64,000 bases of DNA from Massilistercora timonensis. Lineage in GTDB: Bacteria; Bacillota; Clostridia; Lachnospirales; Lachnospiraceae. Of the stretch, positions 51,158 through 60,182 are shown piece after piece. Under the pieces are notes generated by a model, which worked only from the letters and a program-made list of their open reading frames with translations, was not told the origin of the DNA and searched no databases. The position numbers and the translations under genes are program-made. Numbering within the stretch: position 1 is the first letter of the stretch; the number at the start of each line of letters is the position of its first letter. The DNA is taken from positions 1,178,001 to 1,242,000 of the forward strand of contig NZ_LT990039.1 in assembly GCF_900312975.1 (NCBI RefSeq), given 5' to 3'.

Positions 51158-52144
51158 CTATGTCGCAAAATATGCATCATATGCTTCTTTTAGTCCATCA
51201 TAAGTTTCTTGAACAATTTCATCCAATTCTTCTCCTGTGGTTCCCGGAGAAACAAAACTTCTTCCTTCCGCAAATTCCTGATATTCTTCCGATTGACACG
51301 CTTCCTGGAACATACTACATAATTTTTCCTTTATTTCAGGATCCAGTCCTGCCGGTGCCACCATAAAACTCATCTGGCTAAGATATCCTAACGAAAAAAT
51401 ATCATAGCCACATTCATTAACTGTAGGAACATCCGGTAACAATTCAGCACGTTCTTCCATACATACTGCCAGACATGTCATCTCGCCAGCTGCGATCTGG
51501 TCTACAAAGTCTGTGTAATTACTACAGGATACTTCCGCATGATCTCCCAACACTTCCGTTACACATCTTGATCCGCTGTCATAACAGATCAATTCTGCAT
51601 CCATACCTGTTTGTTCATTTAGTAAGGTGCAATAGGTAGGACCTGTACCAAATGTATTAGATAAAGCAATGATACTTTCACCTTTTCGGCTTTTTGCATC
51701 TTCAATAAAATCATCTAAAGTTTCATATCTTCCTGTTTTACAAACAATGGCAATCGGATCTTCCATAACCAGACACAGAGATTCAAAATCTGATTCAAAA
51801 TCACTGGAAACCGTTCCCTGCGCAGCCAATCCAAGATAAGTACTAGTCATAAATCCTACTGTATATCCATCTGCTTTGGACTGAATTGCCTGAGTCAATC
51901 CAACTGCGCTAGAACCACCTTCCACATTTTCAATAACAAGTTCTACATCAAACTTATCCTTAAAAATTGGTTGCAGTTCTCTTGCCGCAATGTCATTTCC
52001 GCCCCCTGCGCTCCAGGGAACTACCACTGTGATAGATTTGTCTGGAAAATCTTCACCTCCTCCCGATCCTCCGCCGGATCCTCCACAGGCCATCAACCCC
52101 ATCGTCATTGCTGCGACCAAAATAACCGACAGTAACTTTTTCAT
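51158..52144 (-). CDS. tctC: Tripartite tricarboxylate transporter, TctC receptor
   Basis: The 328-residue extracytoplasmic binding lipoprotein has signal MKKLLSVILVAAMTMGLMAC (lipid Cys20) and a Gly/Ser linker. It opens FPDKSITVVVPWSAGGGNDIAARELQPIF, which is the Bug/TctC family carboxylate-binding start. It is the first gene of the tctC-tctB-tctA-kinase-enolase2-enolase1 operon. Bug receptors bind dicarboxylates, tricarboxylates, amides or sugar acids; the ligand is not predictable here. Confidence 0.93.
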   Translation of the reverse strand: MKKLLSVILVAAMTMGLMACGGSGGGSGGGEDFPDKSITVVVPWSAGGGNDIAARELQPIFKDKFDVELVIENVEGGSSAVGLTQAIQSKADGYTVGFMTSTYLGLAAQGTVSSDFESDFESLCLVMEDPIAIVCKTGRYETLDDFIEDAKSRKGESIIALSNTFGTGPTYCTLLNEQTGMDAELICYDSGSRCVTEVLGDHAEVSCSNYTDFVDQIAAGEMTCLAVCMEERAELLPDVPTVNECGYDIFSLGYLSQMSFMVAPAGLDPEIKEKLCSMFQEACQSEEYQEFAEGRSFVSPGTTGEELDEIVQETYDGLKEAYDAYFAT

Positions 52145-52461
52145 ACCTATACCTCCTTTTTATATTTTTGTCTTACGACTTATAACCTTTTTTAATTCTG
52201 TTTGTATTATTCGATTTTAATATGTTTTATTTAATATTTTTCTTGTATTTGTAGTATATTCTATTTTTATGTATTAATCAATATATTTTTTTATATTTGT
52301 CGTAACTTACTAATTTTTCTATTTTTATTTTGTTTATATTTTAATATTGTAACAATTATTTTATTTTTGCTATATTGTTTATTCTTTTGTATTGACTAAT
52401 ATATTTTTATATTATATACTACATTCAGTGCATAAACATTTTTCAAGAAAGGAGCCCAGTT
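52145..52461. promoter_or_regulatory. Divergent A/T-rich control region, tctC and dehydratase
   Basis: Two promoters diverge here. For tctC (minus): TTGATT (52276-52281), 17 bases, TATACT (52253-52258), with a leader of about 100 nt. For the dehydratase (plus): TTGACT (52392-52397), 17 bases, TATACT (52415-52420). Between them are a dyad ATTGT-A-ACAAT (52346-52356) and inverted TTACGAC/GTCGTAA motifs (about 52173 and 52299) that could be regulator sites. No gene is seen. Confidence 0.7.
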
Positions 52462-53625
52462 ATGAAAGTAGTTGAAGTTAATGTATATGTTGTAGAAACT
52501 GGCGGTTTTCGCCCACCTATTGTAGAACTTGTTACAGACGAAGGTCTTACTGGAATTGGCGAAGGCGCTGTCGGTTTCGGAATTGGCTGCTATGCAGCCG
52601 GAACAATGATCAGCGATCTGGCAGAGAATTTTGTCCTTGGCCAAGACCCTGGAAATATTAATTCTATATGGAACGATTTTTATTTTCATACTGTCTGGGG
52701 TAAAAATGGCGGACCCATTTTTTATGCGGCTGTCAGTGCCATTGAACAGGCCCTTTGGGATCTGAAAGGCAAAGCTTTAAATGTTCCTGTCTACGAACTA
52801 TTTGGCGGAAAACTTCGCGATTCTCTTCGTGTTTATGCCAATGACTGGGGCGATAAGGGCTTTGTTCACCCTGAAGAAATGGCTGAACGCGCTGTGCAGG
52901 TTGTGGAAGACGGATTTACATGTTTGAAGATGTACCCTCTCAGCCGCTTTGATCCCGTTCGCAATCTTACCAGACATATCAAAAACCGCGAAGTTACTTT
53001 AGAAGATGAAAAAATGACAACAAAAGTTGTTCGACTGGTTCGTGAAGCGATCGGATCTGAAATTGATCTGATGGTAGACGTAACTTCCGAAGGTCCCGCT
53101 GACGTTATGACCCGAATTGGAAAAAATCTGGAAGAATTTTATCTCCTTTGGTACGAAGAGCCCATTGACGCATTCGATGTCGATGCCTACCGGCAACTTC
53201 ATGATAAAGTAAATATTCCAATTGCTACTGGAGAACGATTATATACCCGATATGGATTTAGACGCATCATTGAAAGCCGGGGTGTTGATATCGTTCAACC
53301 TGATCCTGGCACTTGTGGTGGGCTGAGAGAAGTCTGGACTATCGGCAATATGGCTGAGGCTCACAATATGAGAATTGCCCCCCACAATTGTGGCGGGCCT
53401 GTTCTGACTGCTGCCGCAGTACAAATGGCAGCTTGCCTTTCCAACTTAGCTCTCCTTGAGATTTTCCCCTATCGTCCTCCTATGCACTACGATATCGTTG
53501 AAAATCCTTTGGAGAAAAAAATCAAAAACGGTTATTTAGATGTACCGACCGCACCGGGATTAGGCGTTACCTTAAATCACAAAACTGTAGATCCGTTCTG
53601 CGTTTCTCACCTTACACTTTCTTAA
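52462..53625 (+). CDS. Mandelate racemase/muconate lactonizing family sugar-acid dehydratase
   Basis: The 387-residue enolase-superfamily protein has an N-terminal capping domain (1-125; HTVWGKNGGPIFYAAVSAIEQALWDLKGK). Barrel metal ligands are Asp in DLMVDVT, Glu in WYEEPID and Glu in TGERLYTR. The Asp-His pair lies in IVQPDPGTCGG and IAPHNCGGP, and the lysine in CLKMYP. These mark the mandelate-racemase subgroup, mostly dehydratases of aldonic or aldaric acids. It is transcribed alone, divergent from the transporter operon, and probably acts on the imported acid. Confidence 0.85.
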   Translation: MKVVEVNVYVVETGGFRPPIVELVTDEGLTGIGEGAVGFGIGCYAAGTMISDLAENFVLGQDPGNINSIWNDFYFHTVWGKNGGPIFYAAVSAIEQALWDLKGKALNVPVYELFGGKLRDSLRVYANDWGDKGFVHPEEMAERAVQVVEDGFTCLKMYPLSRFDPVRNLTRHIKNREVTLEDEKMTTKVVRLVREAIGSEIDLMVDVTSEGPADVMTRIGKNLEEFYLLWYEEPIDAFDVDAYRQLHDKVNIPIATGERLYTRYGFRRIIESRGVDIVQPDPGTCGGLREVWTIGNMAEAHNMRIAPHNCGGPVLTAAAVQMAACLSNLALLEIFPYRPPMHYDIVENPLEKKIKNGYLDVPTAPGLGVTLNHKTVDPFCVSHLTLS

Positions 53626-53668
53626 CTCAATATATCTCTTCCGGCAATCCCCCTTTGCCGAATCTAAA

Positions 53669-53698
53669 AAAGAGAATGGCTGTCGCGCCATTCTCTTT
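53669..53698 (+). terminator. Bidirectional terminator, dehydratase/xylB
   Basis: Arms AAAGAGAATGGC (53669-53680) and GCCATTCTCTTT (53687-53698) pair perfectly with a 6-base loop and A/T runs on both sides. It serves the plus-strand dehydratase and the converging xylulokinase gene. Confidence 0.9.
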
Positions 53699-53712
53699 TG
53701 CTCTGTTTCTCT

Positions 53713-55182
53713 CTATTTCAGTTCTTTGAAAAGTCCTTTTACTGTGGGATAGATCTTGCGGAACTTCTGATACCGCTCCTCGTATTTGGCCACCAGCTCC
53801 GGATCCGGCTCTACAGTGTCTACCACCTTCACCATCTTCGCCGCAATGGTCTCCACATCCGGGTACTCACCGCAGCCAACCGCCGCCAGCATCGCGCCGC
53901 CAAGGGCCGGGCCTTCCTCGCTCTCAATCACATCCACCTTCATGTTCATGATGTTGGCGATCATCTTCTTCCACAGCGGGCTCTTGGCTCCGCCGCCGCA
54001 GATCTTGGTCCGCTCGATCTTAAGGCCAAGGCTTCTGGCTACTTCCAGGGAATCTCTCAGGCCGAAGGACACGCCTTCCAGCACTGCCTGAGTCATATCC
54101 TCTCTTGTAGTATCCATGGTCATGCCGATGAAGGTAGCTCTTGCATCCGGGTCATTATGAGGAGAACGCTCTCCCATCAGGTAAGGCAGATAGAATACCT
54201 GGTTCTCGCCAAGTTTCTGGATCCCCGCCTGCTCCGCCGCGAAATCCGTTGTCTTTAAGATCTCTTCGTTCCACCATTTATTACAGGACGCCGCGCTCAG
54301 CATACAGCCCATCAGATGATAGTTGCCGTCCGCATGGGCGAAGGAGTGGAGCGCGTTGTGCTCGTCCACGCCAAAGTTCTTGCTGGAGATGAAGATGGTT
54401 CCGGAGGTTCCAAGAGAAATGTTGCACATCCCGTCTCCTACCGTTCCGGTTCCAACCGCCGCTGCCGCATTGTCCCCGGCGCCGGCGATCACCTTTACAT
54501 CCGCGGAAAGCCCCAGCTCCTGCGCAATCTCTGGCTTCAGCGTTCCTACCACTTCATAGCTTTCATAGAGTTTCGGCAGCTGTTCCTCTGTGATACCGCA
54601 GATCTCGATCATTTCCTTGGACCAGCAGCGGTTCTTTACATCCATCAGCAGCATACCGGAAGCGTCTGATACATCACTGCAGAAAGAACCGGAAAGTTTG
54701 TAAGCAAGATAATCTTTCGGCAGCATGATCTTGGAGATTTTTGCGAAATTCTCCGGCTCGTGTTTCTTCATCCACAGGATTTTAGGGGCAGTAAATCCCG
54801 CGAAAGCAATATTTGCTGTATAAAGAGAGAGTTTTTCTTTTCCGATCACCTGATTCAGATAATCTGTCTCCTCTCCGGTTCTCCCGTCATTCCACAGGAT
54901 CGCAGGACGGATCACATTGTCGTCCTTATCCAGGGCCACAAGTCCATGCATCTGGCCTCCGAAGCTGATTCCTGCAACCTGGCTTTTGTCACACTCTGCT
55001 GTCAGTTCCTTGATGCCTTCCATTGACTTCTCAAACCAGTCCTCCGGCTTCTGTTCAGACCAGCCCGGATGTGGGAAATACAGGGGATACTCTTTGGACA
55101 CGATCTTCTGGATCTTTCCCTCGCTGTCCATCATAAGCAGTTTTACCGCTGACGTCCCAAGGTCAACACCAATATACAACAT
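53713..55182 (-). CDS. xylB: Xylulokinase
   Basis: The 489-residue FGGY kinase has the xylulokinase pattern LYIGVDLGTSAVKLLMMD, GISFGGQMHGLVALD (MHG motif), AILWNDGRT, GAGDNAAAAVGTGTV and GERSPHNDPDARATFIGM. It makes D-xylulose-5-phosphate. It is the last gene of the operon with the fucose-isomerase-like protein and DUF4867, so xylulose may come from that isomerase-like enzyme. AAAGGAGG lies upstream. Confidence 0.92.
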   Translation of the reverse strand: MLYIGVDLGTSAVKLLMMDSEGKIQKIVSKEYPLYFPHPGWSEQKPEDWFEKSMEGIKELTAECDKSQVAGISFGGQMHGLVALDKDDNVIRPAILWNDGRTGEETDYLNQVIGKEKLSLYTANIAFAGFTAPKILWMKKHEPENFAKISKIMLPKDYLAYKLSGSFCSDVSDASGMLLMDVKNRCWSKEMIEICGITEEQLPKLYESYEVVGTLKPEIAQELGLSADVKVIAGAGDNAAAAVGTGTVGDGMCNISLGTSGTIFISSKNFGVDEHNALHSFAHADGNYHLMGCMLSAASCNKWWNEEILKTTDFAAEQAGIQKLGENQVFYLPYLMGERSPHNDPDARATFIGMTMDTTREDMTQAVLEGVSFGLRDSLEVARSLGLKIERTKICGGGAKSPLWKKMIANIMNMKVDVIESEEGPALGGAMLAAVGCGEYPDVETIAAKMVKVVDTVEPDPELVAKYEERYQKFRKIYPTVKGLFKELK

Positions 55183-55196
55183 CTTTTCTACCTCCT

Positions 55197-56681
55197 TTAC
55201 GCAAACGGATTCTCCGTTGGGTACCTGACTCCTGCCGGCTGATTGTAGCCAATCTCCTCTACCGGCACGCCGATATATTTAAATACTTCGTAAAGCGCTT
55301 TTCCAAAGTGTCCGAACGCCACCGCTCCATGATGAGGATAGCCGCCCTCCAGCAGTACATGGCGGTAGAACCGTCCCATCTCCGGGATGGCGAATACGCC
55401 TACGCCGCCAAAGGATCTGGTCTTCACCGGAAGCACCTCGCCCTGGGCGATGTATGCCCGCAGCTTGTTATCCGCCGTGCTCTGAAGACGGTAGAAGGTG
55501 ATCTCTCCCGGAACAATATCGCCCTCCAGGGTTCCCTGGGTCACTTCCTCCGGAAGGGTCCTTGCCATGATCATCTGGTTCTTCATCTCACAGAAAGCCA
55601 GCTTGCTGGAAGCGGTGTTTCCGCAATGGAAGCCCATGAAGGTATCCTGCAGTTTATAATCGTATTTCCCTTTGATGTCTGCCTCGTACATATCTTTTGG
55701 CACGGTGTTGTTGATATCCAGCAGGGTAACCGTATCCTGGCTTACCACCGTTCCGATGAATTCACTGAGGGCTCCGTAGATATCCACCTCGCAGGATACC
55801 GGGATCCCCTGGTCTGTCAGACGGCTGTTTACATAGCAGGGGACAAATCCAAACTGCGTCTGGAAGGCAGGCCAGCATTTTCCGGCAATGGCCACATATT
55901 TGCGGTAGCCTTTATGCTCCTCCACCCAGTCCTTCAAAGTCAGTTCGTACTGAGCAAGCTTGGCAAGGATCTCAGGCTTCTTGTTTCCTGCACCCAGTTC
56001 TTCTTCCATCTCTTTTACAACGGCGGGGATCCGCTCATCTCCGTCGTGCTTGTGGAAGGCTTCAAAGAGATCCAGCTCGGAGTTCTCTTCGATCTCCACA
56101 CCCAGGTTATAAAGCTGTTTGATGGGCGCGTTGCAGGCCAGGAAATTCAGCGGACGGGGGCCAAAGCTTATGATCTTCAACTGGGAAAGTCCGATGACTG
56201 CCCGGGCAATGGGCAGGAACTCATGGATCATATCCGCGCAGTCCTCTGCGTCGCCTACCGGATATTCCGGAATGTAAGCCTGGATATTCCGAAGCTTCAG
56301 GTTGTAGCTGGCGTTGAGCATTCCGCAGTAGGCGTCGCCTCTGCCCTGTACCAGGTCGTCCCCGGTCTCCTCCGCGGCCGCCACGAACATCTTGGGTCCG
56401 TCAAAATGTTTTGCAAGCAGGGTCTCTGAGATCTCCGGCCCGAAATTTCCAAGGTAAACCACCAGGGCGTTGCACCCGGCTTTCTTCACATCTTCCAGCG
56501 CCTGCACCATGTGGATCTCGCTCTCCACGATGCAGACCGGACATTCATAGATCTCTTCGGCGCCATATTTTCTTGTATAAGCGTCTATCAGGTTCTTTCT
56601 CCTGTTCACAGACAGGCTCTCCGGAAAGCAGTCACGACTGACTGCCACTACTCCGATCTTTACTTCCGGCATATTGTTCAT
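55197..56681 (-). CDS. L-fucose/L-arabinose isomerase-like protein
   Basis: The 494-residue protein resembles the fucose isomerase fold, with an N-terminal substrate domain (IGVVAVSRDCFPESL; GCNALVVYLGNFGPE) and a C-terminal domain with metal-binding candidates (SCEVDIYGALSEF; GFHCGNTASSKL; HHGAVAFGHFGKAL). It is shorter than classical FucI (about 590) and its substrate is unknown. Coupling to xylulokinase suggests a pentose such as an aldose giving xylulose. ATG 56681 has AAGGAGG; the upstream TTG at 56687 is too close to it. Confidence 0.8.
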   Translation of the reverse strand: MNNMPEVKIGVVAVSRDCFPESLSVNRRKNLIDAYTRKYGAEEIYECPVCIVESEIHMVQALEDVKKAGCNALVVYLGNFGPEISETLLAKHFDGPKMFVAAAEETGDDLVQGRGDAYCGMLNASYNLKLRNIQAYIPEYPVGDAEDCADMIHEFLPIARAVIGLSQLKIISFGPRPLNFLACNAPIKQLYNLGVEIEENSELDLFEAFHKHDGDERIPAVVKEMEEELGAGNKKPEILAKLAQYELTLKDWVEEHKGYRKYVAIAGKCWPAFQTQFGFVPCYVNSRLTDQGIPVSCEVDIYGALSEFIGTVVSQDTVTLLDINNTVPKDMYEADIKGKYDYKLQDTFMGFHCGNTASSKLAFCEMKNQMIMARTLPEEVTQGTLEGDIVPGEITFYRLQSTADNKLRAYIAQGEVLPVKTRSFGGVGVFAIPEMGRFYRHVLLEGGYPHHGAVAFGHFGKALYEVFKYIGVPVEEIGYNQPAGVRYPTENPFA

Positions 56682-56699
56682 TGCCAAGTCCCTCCTTTT

Positions 56700-57317
56700 T
56701 TAAACGGTCACATTCTCTCCCACAAGTCCGCAGAAAGCGCCTTCGATTCCCGCCTCCTCATGAGCGATCAGCCATTTGTTCTTCGCCGCAAGAAGTTTTC
56801 CTTCCCCTTCCCGGCTTCCAGTCTCTCCAAGTTCCGCATTGGTTCCCCTGGGAAGGATCACCGTACAGCGGAATCCTTTCCCCTCCGTCATGCAGGGCGC
56901 ATAGTGCAGTGTGGTCGCGTACATCTCTACCACCGTGCCCGCCGGCACGAAAAATGCCTCCACCTTCGCCGTGTCATAATGGTAGTCTCCGGTGATATCC
57001 TGCTGTCTTCCTACCAGCAGGATCATGTCCGTAACCGCCACATTGATCTCGGATGAACGATGGTATTCCAGAGCATTCAGCGTGTGATTGTGGCCGTTGC
57101 AGAATCCAACCTCGATGGGAAGACCGCCGAAAGCCTGGTTCTGAAACTGTTTTGCCACAGCCAGTTCCTCCAGTTCCTCCTCCGATGCAATGTAGAGAAC
57201 CTCATCCTCCGGAAGCGGCGTATGGCACATGGCTTTGAGAAGGGGTTCTATATCATATCCTTCCAGCACCCGGCCATATACTCCAAACGCGGCGTCTGTA
57301 ACTTTTTGCATCTTCAC
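56700..57317 (-). CDS. DUF4867 family protein
   Basis: The 205-residue soluble protein has a cupin-like, beta-rich pattern (GFCNGHNHTLNALEYHRSSEINVAVTDMILLVG; KVEAFFVPAGTVVEMYATTLHYAPC) with several His/Glu residues that could bind metal. The family commonly sits beside fucose-isomerase-like genes. I start it at GTG 57317, 8 bases after GGAGG; ATG 57311 is the alternative. An in-frame ATG at 57362 precedes the -10 box TATAAT (57346-57351) and is not used. Its exact role is unknown. Confidence 0.75.
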   Translation of the reverse strand: MKMQKVTDAAFGVYGRVLEGYDIEPLLKAMCHTPLPEDEVLYIASEEELEELAVAKQFQNQAFGGLPIEVGFCNGHNHTLNALEYHRSSEINVAVTDMILLVGRQQDITGDYHYDTAKVEAFFVPAGTVVEMYATTLHYAPCMTEGKGFRCTVILPRGTNAELGETGSREGEGKLLAAKNKWLIAHEEAGIEGAFCGLVGENVTV

Positions 57318-57345
57318 TTTTCCCACCTCCTCTTTTATTGCTTTT

Positions 57346-57351
57346 ATTATA
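57346..57351 (-). promoter_or_regulatory. -10 box of the DUF4867-isomerase-xylB operon
   Basis: TATAAT on the minus strand has no good -35 partner (TCGTAA at 17 bases is the nearest). A consensus -10 with a poor -35 is the usual picture for an activator-dependent promoter, and an AraC gene lies directly upstream. Confidence 0.5.
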
Positions 57352-57391
57352 GCAATTTCCATCCGGCCTTACGACCAAATATTTAACTCTT

Positions 57392-58219
57392 TTAGGGCAT
57401 TTTTTTGTCTTTTCGAAATTTACTTGGCAATTGTCCGTACTTTTTCTGGAACACCTTGGCAAATGCCTTGCTGTTGGCAAATCCGTTCTGGCTGGCAATG
57501 GCGCTGATGGACAGATCCGTGTTCATCAGGTCCTTATAGGCATGTTCCAGCCGCAAGTTGTCCAGATAACTCTTATAGTTCGTCCTGGCATACTTCTGGA
57601 ACATCCGGGACAGATAGGTAGGCGAATACCCAAATGTCTGGGCCAGCGATTCCAGGGACAGATCCTTGTTGTAATTACTCTTCATATAATCGGTGATAGA
57701 GGAAAGCTTGGTCAGTTTTTTGCTGCTTTTCACCATCTCCACATCCACATCCGTCTTCCGGTATTTGGCCACCAGAAGATAGATGAGCATGAAAAACTGG
57801 CTCTGCACCTGCAGTTCATAACCGAACTCTTTTTTCTCGTAGATCTGGTACATGGACCGGATAAGTTCCATCACTTTCTCATCGTGCAGCCGGCTGCTGT
57901 GAGAGAAATAGATAAATTTCTCATTTGTATAATATCTTTCAAAAGTAGAAAGGGGGATCTGCAATACTACCGTCAGATTCTTCCTGGGCGAATGGATGGA
58001 ATGGATCTCGTTGGAGTTGACCAGCATAAATTCTCCCGGATGAAGCGGATATCTGACCTCGTTGACATAGAATTCCAGTTCCCCTTCGAAAAGCGCGAAG
58101 ATCTCGATGGAGCGATGCCAATGCTTTTCCCGGATGTAGTTCCCATCTCTGCCTTCGAAGATAAACATCCGAAAGGGAATGTCTTCATTGGGCAGTACGA
58201 TCTCGTGTGAATATTCCAT
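57392..58219 (-). CDS. AraC family transcriptional regulator
   Basis: The 275-residue protein has an N-terminal cupin-like sugar-binding domain (1-120; REKHWHRSIEIFALFEGELEFYVNEVRYPLHPGEFMLVNSNEIHSI). The C-terminal double HTH (about 175-272) contains LSLESLAQTFGYSPTYLSRMFQKY and the second helix pair ISAIASQNGFANSKAFAKVFQKKYGQLPSKFRK. It stands 74 bases upstream of the DUF4867-isomerase-xylB operon and is its probable activator. Confidence 0.92.
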   Translation of the reverse strand: MEYSHEIVLPNEDIPFRMFIFEGRDGNYIREKHWHRSIEIFALFEGELEFYVNEVRYPLHPGEFMLVNSNEIHSIHSPRKNLTVVLQIPLSTFERYYTNEKFIYFSHSSRLHDEKVMELIRSMYQIYEKKEFGYELQVQSQFFMLIYLLVAKYRKTDVDVEMVKSSKKLTKLSSITDYMKSNYNKDLSLESLAQTFGYSPTYLSRMFQKYARTNYKSYLDNLRLEHAYKDLMNTDLSISAIASQNGFANSKAFAKVFQKKYGQLPSKFRKDKKMP

Positions 58220-58236
58220 TCCCGCACTCCTTTCTT

Positions 58237-59109
58237 TTACTCGATATTCTCATCGTCCAACCTGTGGAAATCCTTGTTCTGGCCAAACACATGGACCAGA
58301 GGGATCACCTTGATAAAGCAGTCAAAATTCCCCTCCCGGATAAATTCCCGCAGCTGCACATAGTCCTTGGAATTGCACACGCAGCTCATCTGGACTTTGG
58401 GCTCCCGGGAGTATCCGCCCATGGCGTCGTGATAGATGGTCACGCTCTTATGGATCGTATGGATGATAAAGTCCTCGATCTGTTCCATATGCTTCCCGAT
58501 GATATGGACGTCGTAAAGCTTCGGCCCCAGATTGAAGATCACATAGTTCATGCAGCTTACATAGATCAACTGGCCCACGAAGGCGTACGCCAGGATGTTA
58601 AGGTCGAATACCGTGGCCATAAAGAGGATCACCAGAGCCTCCTCTCCATACATGATCTTCTTCAGTTCTACTGACTTCCACACACATTTCTTCAGGATCT
58701 TGGCCACCGTATCGTCGCCGCCGTAGGAAAACCCGATCCGGTAGGGAATCCCGATGCCGGTGCCGTACACCACGCCAAAGGCGGCGATGGCCACCAGCTT
58801 ATCCTCGAAAATGATCTGCACATCGATAAAACTCAGCACCCACAGCACCATGGGATACAGGATGGACAGGATCACGATATTGGAAGCGTCCTTCTTCCCC
58901 AGAGTGAAGTAGGTAAGGATCAGGATCAGAATGGTAATGGCATAATAGATCAACGCGTAATTGATCCCGGTAAAATGTTCCAGCGTCATGGAGATACCGG
59001 TGATCCCCGGCGTGGAAAGTCCATTGGGGATCAGGATCCAGTTGGTTGCGATACTACAGCACATACATCCCAGGATCAGGAAAAACGCACATTTGATTCG
59101 TCGGCTCAT
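58237..59109 (-). CDS. YitT family membrane protein (DUF161/DUF2179)
   Basis: The 290-residue protein has five to six N-terminal helices (about 8-190; ATNWILIPNGLSTPGITGISM is characteristic) and a C-terminal cytosolic DUF2179 domain (about 215-275). The family's function is unknown. It ends 17 bases before the AraC gene and may be co-transcribed with it. Confidence 0.85.
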   Translation of the reverse strand: MSRRIKCAFFLILGCMCCSIATNWILIPNGLSTPGITGISMTLEHFTGINYALIYYAITILILILTYFTLGKKDASNIVILSILYPMVLWVLSFIDVQIIFEDKLVAIAAFGVVYGTGIGIPYRIGFSYGGDDTVAKILKKCVWKSVELKKIMYGEEALVILFMATVFDLNILAYAFVGQLIYVSCMNYVIFNLGPKLYDVHIIGKHMEQIEDFIIHTIHKSVTIYHDAMGGYSREPKVQMSCVCNSKDYVQLREFIREGNFDCFIKVIPLVHVFGQNKDFHRLDDENIE

Positions 59110-59136
59110 CTTCAGTAAATCCTCCTCAAGTCAGTG

Positions 59137-59156
59137 AAAACGGGGCGTCCCCTTTT
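59137..59156 (-). terminator. Probable terminator of the PfkB kinase gene
   Basis: On the minus strand GGGG-ACG-CCCC followed by GTTTTC, with A-rich sequence before it, about 40 bases past the kinase stop. Confidence 0.5.
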
Positions 59157-59192
59157 TCCATGATAGGACACGCAAATGGGGCTTGTCAAGAT

Positions 59193-60089
59193 TTATTCCA
59201 GCCAGCTTGCTGCCCCCACGCAGCTTACCGCCTTCCCTCCGCACTGATTGGCAAACCGGGCGCATTCCCGGATATCTTTTCCTTCCGAGAGGGCTGCGAG
59301 AAAGCCTCCCGCGAAGCTGTCTCCCGCCCCGGTGGTATCTATGCAGTTCACCGGATATTCCGGCGGGACCCAGTATCCTTCCTTCTCCTCCAGTACATAG
59401 CAACCCCTGCTCCCGCACTTGACCACCACATGGGCGACGCCGCACTCCTGCAGGGCTCTGGCCGCCTCTTCCACAGTCTTCTCTCCGGTGAGCAGCTTCG
59501 CCTCCTCAGCGTTTGGCAGAAGATAATCAATGTAACGGAGAGCCGGCTCCATATCCCTGGCCGTCTCCCCATTTTTCCGCTTTGTAAGATCCGCGCAGAC
59601 CGTGATCCCCTGCTTCTTCGCCTGGGCGAAGATGGTCTCCAGCTCCTTCACTCCAAGAAGCGGGGACACGAAGATACTGGCCAGGCACAGGATCCTGGTA
59701 TCCTTTGGGAAAGGCATCCGGATATGCTCCAGGGACAGCCTGCGCAGGCTTCCCTTTGGATTGGTAAGAAAGCAGCGCTCCCCATCCTTTTGGATCAGTA
59801 CGGTATTGATCCCCGTCACCAGGTCTTCCTGCACACAGGAATCCTCAATAAATACCCCTCTCTCCCGAAGCCTGGCAAGGATCATCCTGCCCGCCAGATC
59901 AGAGCCCAGTACCGTCTGAAGCTGTACCCGTTTCCCAAGGCCTGCCAGCACCAGCGCCTCATTGGCCCCGTCCCCGCCCATATGCATCTGCAGATCCTCC
60001 ACCGGCCAGGATCCTGTCTCAAACACTTCCCTGTCAACCGGCTGCGCCAGCACGTCCAGGATCGCCGCCCCGATGATCGTAATATCCAT
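59193..60089 (-). CDS. PfkB family carbohydrate kinase
   Basis: The 298-residue ribokinase-fold protein opens ITIIGAAILDVLAQPVD and has MGGDGANEALVLAGLG (about 37-52) and the catalytic signature DTTGAGDSFAGGFLAAL (about 250-266). The substrate is unknown. TAGGAGG precedes the ATG. It lies downstream of the tuf terminator on the same strand and is not clearly part of another operon. Confidence 0.85.
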   Translation of the reverse strand: MDITIIGAAILDVLAQPVDREVFETGSWPVEDLQMHMGGDGANEALVLAGLGKRVQLQTVLGSDLAGRMILARLRERGVFIEDSCVQEDLVTGINTVLIQKDGERCFLTNPKGSLRRLSLEHIRMPFPKDTRILCLASIFVSPLLGVKELETIFAQAKKQGITVCADLTKRKNGETARDMEPALRYIDYLLPNAEEAKLLTGEKTVEEAARALQECGVAHVVVKCGSRGCYVLEEKEGYWVPPEYPVNCIDTTGAGDSFAGGFLAALSEGKDIRECARFANQCGGKAVSCVGAASWLE

Positions 60090-60122
60090 CTTAAACGCCT
60101 CCTAAATCGCCTTTTTATGGAG

Positions 60123-60155
60123 AAAAAAACAGGGAAGAGCGCACGCACTCTTCCC
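60123..60155 (-). terminator. tuf terminator (end of str operon)
   Basis: On the minus strand GGGAAGAG, an 8-base loop with inner GC pairs and CTCTTCCC (60132-60155) are followed by TG and seven T. It is a strong intrinsic terminator. Confidence 0.92.
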
Positions 60156-60182
60156 TTATTTTTTATATTTGGTTGTTAATGA

